This document shows positions 59,601-64,000 of a stretch of 64,000 nt of DNA, in pieces. A program made the position numbers and the translations under genes. Within the stretch, counting starts at the first letter, position 1; the number at the start of each line of letters is the position of its first letter. Below the pieces are notes generated by a model, which saw only the letters and a list, made by a program, of their open reading frames with translations, made no database searches and had not been told where the DNA came from. This DNA comes from Corallium rubrum (lineage: Eukaryota; Cnidaria; Anthozoa; Scleralcyonacea; Coralliidae), in NCBI GenBank assembly GCA_964035015.1, contig OZ035997.1, forward strand, positions 10,753,207-10,817,206. Direction: 5' to 3'.

Positions 59601-61950
59601 CCAGTATCCGCAAAAAGGCTAGACGGACAGTTAGCTAATTATAATAAAATTATATACAAGAGTAGGTCAGATGAGAAGGTTACTGCAAGTACTAGTCAGA
59701 ATATTTATAGGTTACAGTACGATTGCAGTAAGACATTTTTTCAGTGTTTCCTTAAATTTTGATTTTCCTGATTTCTTCATCAATTTGGTTCCATTTAATA
59801 ATCCTAAATGAAGGCGGTCATCGTATATCGTATCTTTTTACAGTATATGTGATAAGGACATGCTTGCTGTTCTAATTAAGAAAAGTCCTGCTTTTACGCT
59901 GCTATTCAAAATTATCAATTTAGGAAGTTCACAGTCTTTCAGATTGGGAACATTGGGAGAGCATTTATATTTTACAACAAATGTCTCCTGCATTTTTGCG
60001 ATAATGAAGGATGAAAACTGCATTATGGTTTATACTTTAATGCATTATGGGACATAAAACGTTGATAAAAATATGTTTGACTTAACCTTAAAACAAGAAA
60101 AGGCAACTAACTAGCAGAAAACAATTTCTTTTTGTCGTGCATAGGATGTCTCAATCTCGTTCCCAGAGGCCACGTTCCCCACCCGGGAAACGAGAGAACG
60201 GGATAATCCGTTCACGCCATCACAGGATTCTTGTTATCCGGAAGAAGAGTTATATATAGTTCACTGTGTTCGTCAGCCAATGAAATATCGATGTGAAACG
60301 GATTATCCCAGAGCCTCTCTTTCCCAGGTGGGGAACGTAGGCTCTGGGAACAAGATTGAGGATGTCTGAGAACTACTGCAATGCCATAGCAACGCTAATT
60401 TAGGATGCGTTTGTGTTTCGGAGCATTTTGATATAGGAGTATAGCCAGAATAACGCACGCGATTGCTTGTGTAGGACCTATATTCCTAATACGAAATACT
60501 CGGAATTACCATTCCGTTAAAGGTTTCGTCAAGTCCGTTCTGCGCATGTACGAAACTAATGTTTACATCTTTATTTACAAAAAAAATATACTGATACCTT
60601 ATTCAAGTTTGTAAGCTTTTCTTGCTTCCTCTTCGTTACTTGTACTCAAAACAAAACATTTTTAGAAGAAATCGAAGAAATCCGAAGAGGTATCCTCACC
60701 GAATTGCTTAATTTTCTGCCATGTTCCTCCGAAAGGGTTTACACTGACCTGAGTACTTCATGTAATTATCTACGAATGGCGGATCGTGCGCAGAACAGAC
60801 TTGACGGCACCTTTAAGCCCTCCAGATTACCTCCAGATTAACAAGAATAATGTTCATTTGGAAAACCAGAGATCATGCTAGTTTGAAATATTTCTAATAT
60901 CTTATCCGGAATAACTCAAACGAACGCATCCTTAGCATAATAATGATTTATACACATGGAGATATTTGAGTAATTTTGTCTAGTTCATTCAAAGATACGC
61001 ATGAGTTTTTTGACGTAACATCATAGAGTATTATATATCAGACTGATTTAAATAACTCAAGAATGAAACGAGACACACAAAAGTAGTAAAGGACTTTTTA
61101 CTAATTTTAGATTTTTTTTTCAAACGAAGCAATGTATTCTCTTTTCGTTTAAAAATAATTCAGTCAACATTGAATTATGTGTTCACGGTATTTAATATTT
61201 TATCGTGTTTTTTAAGGTAGTTAATTTATAATTGAATGTGTTTTTTTTTGTTAATTCTCATTTAGTCTCGCCTCACGTACAAGGACGGTTACTTGTTTAA
61301 ACAAGGAGGGTAAGTTTTGTTTGTGATTTACTGGGTCTGTTCATGTACTGTACTGTACTCTACTACTCCTAATCCTAAGCCTAAGCCTAAGCGCGGGTTG
61401 CATGTGCTGTTAGCGCACGTTCTCTCTCCGCTAAGGACCGAAGTTAAGCCCGGTTAGACGGCATTAGTATTTGGATGGGTGACTTCTTGTCCAAGCTTGG
61501 GAGTCATGCGAGTAGAGTTTTTGACACTCTTCCGTGCTTCGAGCGTGTTACTCCGGGTCCTCCAATTTTCTACTCTCTGCAACTCACGCTGATTTACCTA
61601 TAATATTCTCAGTAAAAGCTACATGTTTTTTGCTTCATTGAAACTTTAAAAAGGTGGCGGAACGATTTGTGTGGATTTGCTCGTGTTAGTAAACCCCATA
61701 CATCCAGATGATTGTTTGACGCGATTAATCGCATGCAGTGTGTGAACTTGCCCTGAGGTTGTATATATATGAACGTCTTTTTCGAAGTCATATTCTTTTT
61801 GTGTGGCGAGATTTTTTATGGTAACCTTATGTTTCTTTTTTTTTTGTAACTTTCTCTTTCTGAAAATTATGTAGGCAGCAAAATAATAAAGGTTGGAAGA
61901 AAAGATGGGTTGTGTTTGATGGAAACGAGCTTTGTTATTACAAGGATAAG
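44699..61950 (+). CDS. ARAP-like SAM and PH domain protein, N-terminal 594 residues, gene runs off right edge
   Basis: Five exons: 44699-46220, 55177-55277, 58033-58071, 61266-61309, 61875-61950, all GT..AG and in phase. Family knowledge: ARAP proteins are PI(3,4,5)P3-dependent Arf and Rho GTPase-activating proteins at membranes and the actin cortex. Seen here: a SAM domain at residues ~17-83, with LGITKIGHRKRLL as in ARAP. Then come proline motifs (APPVLPPKK, PPPIPPR, KKIPPKKPPR), possible phosphotyrosine sites (DIYENEV, NIYGNVE, AVYNNPE), and the start of a PH domain: YKDGYLFKQGG, then KGWKKRWVVFDGNELCYYKD. The remaining PH domains, ArfGAP and RhoGAP would lie right of the window. SAM plus PH also occurs in CNK proteins, but the order SAM, long Pro-rich linker, PH fits ARAP better. 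Orthology is inferred from memory. Confidence 0.75.
46471..46502 (+). repeat. (TA)n, with further (TA)n at 46716-46735 and 47586-47623
   Basis: Three short AT dinucleotide tracts in ARAP-like intron 1. The third lies between partly inverted flanks (GGGTGCTTACCC / AAGCACCCACCC), so it may be the centre of a foldback. Confidence 0.85.
48667..48956. mobile_element. Inverted-repeat element of the GCTACTTTCGGG family
   Basis: Ends TACGTAAAGTTCCGAAAGTA and TACTTTCGGAACTTTACGGTA; interior contains reiterated CGCTACTTTCGGGG boxes. TA flanks would fit a Tc1/mariner-type target, but this is not certain. Confidence 0.7.
49246..49575. mobile_element. MITE, GGCGGCGTTCAGACTGAGT ends
   Basis: About 330 bp between inverted ends GGCGGCGTTCAGACTGAGTA and complement, each flanked by TTAAA. 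The interior repeats CGTGCCC/GGGCAC boxes. Confidence 0.8.
49783..50124. repeat. Near-perfect inverted repeat, two 150-bp arms
   Basis: Left arm 49783-49933 and right arm 49975-50124 are reverse complements with only a few mismatches; the spacer is about 41 bp. Both strands read almost the same peptide (VTLTVKKSMKMKFLSEKIY), which is a shadow of the symmetry. Lies in ARAP-like intron 1. Confidence 0.92.
51615..52215 (-). mobile_element. LINE 3' fragment with (TACA)n-type tail
   Basis: Minus strand reads LQRFQSRAARVLTGASYD, then MYNILNDHTAPGLKNSF (52072) and FKYSGAVLWNQLSCEAK. The 3' end has CTTTTAAATAAAGATTTACA then a short TACA repeat. Lies in ARAP-like intron 1. Confidence 0.78.
52790..53310. 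repeat. Older dispersed repeat split by the MITE at 52897
   Basis: Outer parts carry TTGGTGGGTTGCAATCAAT and CCAACCAACATGGCCGCCAT, also present together around 3290-3400. The second copy lets the pre-insertion order be seen. Confidence 0.7.
52897..53251. mobile_element. hAT-like MITE with perfect 8-bp duplication TTTTGTAC, nested in another repeat
   Basis: 355 bp. Long inverted ends CACTGATCTCAAATAATAGA and complement, flanked by TTTTGTAC at 52889-52896 and 53252-53259. It splits an older repeat (~52790-53310) whose relative is intact at ~3290-3410 (GGGTTGCAATCAAT..CGGCCATGTTGG). Confidence 0.9.
54732..54903. mobile_element. MITE, CAGGGACCGGTTGTATAAA ends
   Basis: 172 bp; ends CAGGGACCGGTTGTATAAAA and TTTTATACAACTGGCCCTG. 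The CAGGG start suggests hAT, but no target duplication is visible. Confidence 0.7.
55177..55277 (+). CDS. ARAP-like exon 2
   Basis: 101 nt after acceptor TTTGTCTAG, encoding (D)SGADGAGSCTDDDLSGSDRE then EMPTITEVSSTYE; donor GTACGT. Acidic linker. Phase 1 to 0. Confidence 0.7.
55750..55929. repeat. Palindrome with TCGAAACGTTAGACTC arms
   Basis: Arms of about 85 bp: GTAAGGTTAGATATACTGCC, GAGTCTAACGTTTCGAGCGA and complements, with loop near 55838. A single-arm relative GGGCCTTCGCTCGAAACACT with CTGCCTACGCAGCACGCTAC is at 30217-30265; the same CTGCCTACGCAGCACGCTAC follows here at ~55947. Confidence 0.85.
56862..57049 (+). pseudogene. Possible captured first exon, KDSxNTKKA motif (tyrosine-recombinase/DUF3504-like)
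   Basis: ATG at 56862 (CAATGGCGGAG) opens MAEFGETRKRF. After a frame slip the sequence continues DVDKKIVRLQENKDSGNTKK and ATNNASRSLETTTEWKQTLK. Proteins with a (K)DSxNTKKA block precede DUF3504/KIAA1958-like, Crypton-related domains in many animals. This is recognised from memory, one short piece only. It lies in an inverted-repeat-rich stretch. Confidence 0.35.
57340..57765. mobile_element. Foldback element, copy 2, uninterrupted
   Basis: Same blocks as 34820-36475 in reverse. It has a hairpin GAGGGAAATTAGCAATTAAA..GCTAGTTTCCCTC with C-rich loop, then several head-to-head TTAGAAG/CATGTTGATGAGGG repeats. It shows the pre-insertion site TTTCCTGTCGGTAAGATT. Lies in the intron between ARAP-like exons 2 and 3. 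Confidence 0.8.
58033..58071 (+). CDS. ARAP-like exon 3 (microexon)
   Basis: 39 nt between acceptor TGTTCTAG and donor GTGAGT, encoding TVDFPAISSSTQQ. Phase 0 at both ends, so it could be skipped without a frame change. Confidence 0.65.
60152..60358. mobile_element. MITE with 9-bp target duplication AGGATGTCT
   Basis: 207 bp, inverted ends CAATCTCGTTCCCAGAG and CTCTGGGAACAAGATTG, perfect duplication AGGATGTCT at 60143-60151 and 60359-60367. The 9-bp size points to the Mutator group. A single end (CTCTGGGAACGAGATTG) is also at 1141-1157. Confidence 0.88.
61266..61309 (+). CDS. ARAP-like exon 4 (PH domain start)
   Basis: 44 nt after acceptor CTCATTTAG; encodes SRLTYKDGYLFKQG(G), the first PH strand. 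Donor GTAAGT. Confidence 0.8.
61388..61590 (+). mobile_element. 5S rRNA-derived SINE, copy 3, partial
   Basis: Contains GTTAAGCCCGGTTAGACGGC and TATTTGGATGGGTGAC (5S promoter core) followed by a diverged body with GTGCTTC and ACTCCGGGTCCTCC. The 3' tail of the other copies is missing. It lies in the ARAP-like intron between the two PH exons. Confidence 0.75.
61875..61950 (+). CDS. ARAP-like exon 5 (PH domain strands)
   Basis: 76 nt after acceptor TTATGTAG; encodes QQNNKGWKKRWVVFDGNELC then YYKDK, a clear PH core (KKRWVV). Donor GTATGT. The next exon was not found up to 64000. Confidence 0.85.
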
Positions 61951-61959
61951 GTATGTATA

Positions 61960-63540
61960 GAAAAAGTAGAGTGTTGCGTAGGCAGTGTTTTAGATAGAGT
62001 GAAGTTAATATAAGCAAGGTGACTAAAGGTAGTAAACTGTCGAGAATAGTTTTTGATAACGAAATATACTCACGTTTTAAGCGAAGCTTTTCATCATAGT
62101 AAAATGCGGTGAAATGAAATAAAACAGACCTTATATAGCCAAACGTTGGGAGGTATAAACAAGTTGATATTAAGATGCAAAAATGTTAAATATTTGCTAT
62201 CTTTTACAATCGATACCACACTGTGGGGGAGGGAGAATAAATGAGGCTAAATACTCAAGGAGCTATGAGTGGGAGTAAAGCAGTAGAAAACAGAAACTTA
62301 AAAAGGAACGAGTGCATAGCTACCAGTGATAATATTGAGAAAGATAGAAAAAAAATGCATGAAATAAAATAAAATAAAAACGTTCGTTAAGGCACCAAGT
62401 TTGAAAATGAGACACCTCTCTTGCCGCTTACCGTTATCACTATACCATCTAAGTTTGGAGGGGTTGCATATACTTTATTATTATATGGAGAAGAGTATTT
62501 TACAAGCAACTAAAACACTCGTAGAATCCATATCTTACGACACCTGGGAACCGAGTGGCGTATTTCTCGTATGTAACGCTCGCGAGTGACATATCGATAA
62601 GTCAGAATTCCGTTAGTTTCGAATCAAGTAAATTTGAGCCAGTAACTTCTCTTAATTCAGTTTTTCACGTAAAATGACGTATTCGAATAAGCTAGTCCAT
62701 ATAATAAATAGAACATTACACGGTGGCGAGAAGATATGGATTTTATGTTTGTCAACGACATTGCGATGTTATTTTCAAGGAGTAGTTTTAACTCGGGTGA
62801 GAGGATTAGCCGGATTAACCCCTTCAGGGGAGTTATTTACAGGAGTTATTTTAACTCCATTCATGGCGTTATAATGACTCCAGCGGAGGGGTTTGTTAAT
62901 TTCAAGGCGTAGCTTTAAGGGGGTGATTACATGGAGAAATTTCAGCCCGGTATGGAAAAAAGGAGACTGATTTGAATACGAAACACGAAGTGTGGGAATC
63001 AGCCAAGTTGTCACAAACATGCAGCATAAACAAACATCATTTAGATTGCGTATTTCAAATAAACCATATTTATTACTTCTTTTAATATCACCTTTGGGTA
63101 TCTTTGGTATAAGGGACAACTTCTTAACCAAAGGAGATATAACGTTGTTAAAAAGATAGAAATGAGTTTTGTGGATTTACTACAAACGGAAACAATTGGC
63201 TTGCCAGGATTTTTAGGTTGATGGATTAAAGGAGTAAAATATATGACAGGCGTTTTGGGGTAGTTAACATAAGGTTAGACGCAGAGACAGGTAATTTTCC
63301 AGCTTGGATAAAATGGTTGGTGATGGTTTTTACAGGGTTTTTTCTGTGGAATGGAGTAAGTTGGATTTGAATTTAATTTAGTGTAAAAAAGTGGTGTCGC
63401 TGGCTCGCTGCTCTCCAGACAACCACAGCGCCACCATTCTCTTCAGGCTTTATGACAACGTCGTCCCGACATCGTATGTTTTCATGACATTCTACCGCCG
63501 GCAAGCCGTCGAATTTGAATCTGAGTCGCCGGCATATTAG
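61960..63540. other. ARAP-like intron after exon 5
   Basis: No next PH exon found. Minus-strand frame 63131-62775 has no recognised motif. Confidence 0.45.
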
Positions 63541-63552
63541 CCTTTGTCCCAA

Positions 63553-63773
63553 CCTGTCCCGTGACATCACCATTTTCACCGCTAGGCGGAGAAAATTTAC
63601 GCATTTATAATCAAATTATGCTTTTTAACTTTTAAGTTAAAACATCAAAGACAATTTTCACTGTCTTTGAAAGTTAACCTTTTGTAGAAAAATGTTAATC
63701 TTTTGCATAATTTGATTATAAATACATAAATTTTCACCGTCTGACGGTGAAAATGGTGATGTCACGGGACGGG
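63553..63773. repeat. Foldback repeat, CCCGTGACATCACCATTTTC ends
   Basis: Arms CCCGTGACATCACCATTTTC and complement, with inner pair AATCAAATTATGC / GCATAATTTGATT. About 220 bp. Confidence 0.8.
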
Positions 63774-64000
63774 TTTTTGGAAATCGATACACAGGCCATA
63801 CACGAGGCGTGTTTGGTCTGAGGAGGCACAAGCTCTGCCATGTGAGAATTTACTTAATAAGTAATTTAGGTCGTTCTTTAAAGGGGCCATGCATGTCATG
63901 CTATTTTTAGCCTTGAGTCTTATGTTGAAATTTTGAGCTGCAAACTTGAAAATTAAAACTGTACATTAATTCGATTATGAATTACGGATTTTTTCGCCAC

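Noticed and set aside
61430-61505. 5S rRNA gene
   Set aside because: Only the internal promoter half resembles 5S, the rest diverges, and the body matches the SINE copies; not a functional rRNA gene.

Overview
This is a 64 kb window of an animal nuclear genome. It is AT-rich and intron-rich, with short exons joined by GT..AG introns. More than half of what can be identified is transposon debris: LINEs, hAT and Mutator-like elements, foldback elements and 5S rRNA-derived SINEs. No bacterial-style operons, ribosome binding sites or CRISPR arrays are present. The gene set and the repeat style suggest a marine invertebrate, most likely a cnidarian; that assignment is an inference, not a proof.

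Three host genes can be reconstructed exon by exon, with every intron phase consistent. (1) On the minus strand, from 24064 to beyond the left edge, lies the N-terminal part (437 residues in 8 exons) of an SNAPC4-like protein, the large subunit of the snRNA-activating complex used for snRNA transcription. (2) On the minus strand, from 32170 to 28205, lies a complete three-exon, 473-residue Mab-21/cGAS-like nucleotidyltransferase (a cGLR candidate). Its catalytic G-S motif is assembled only across an intron, and the E..D..D triad is intact. (3) On the plus strand, from 44699 to beyond the right edge, lie five exons of a SAM / proline-rich / PH-domain protein of the ARAP type.

Layout: 0-24 kb is SNAPC4, whose introns hold 5S-SINEs, a 1.1 kb Mutator-like element with a perfect 9-bp duplication, many foldback elements, and in intron 1 (12.9 kb) a LINE carrying inside it both an apparently intact hAT transposon (609-aa transposase with a 170-bp intron) and a SINE. 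24-28 kb is intergenic repeats, including two hAT MITEs with target-site duplications. 28-32 kb is the cGLR gene. 32-44.7 kb is a gene-poor block with nested insertions three deep, a ~705-bp TTTAA tract probably grown from a LINE tail, LINE pieces, and a 40-bp minisatellite between long inverted repeats. 44.7-64 kb is the ARAP-like gene, with large repeat-filled introns.

The genes do not form a visible pathway. The most interesting item is the cGLR. The most useful for genome history is the set of datable nested insertions (hAT in LINE, SINE in LINE, TTAA element in LINE, hAT MITE in LINE, foldback in foldback).
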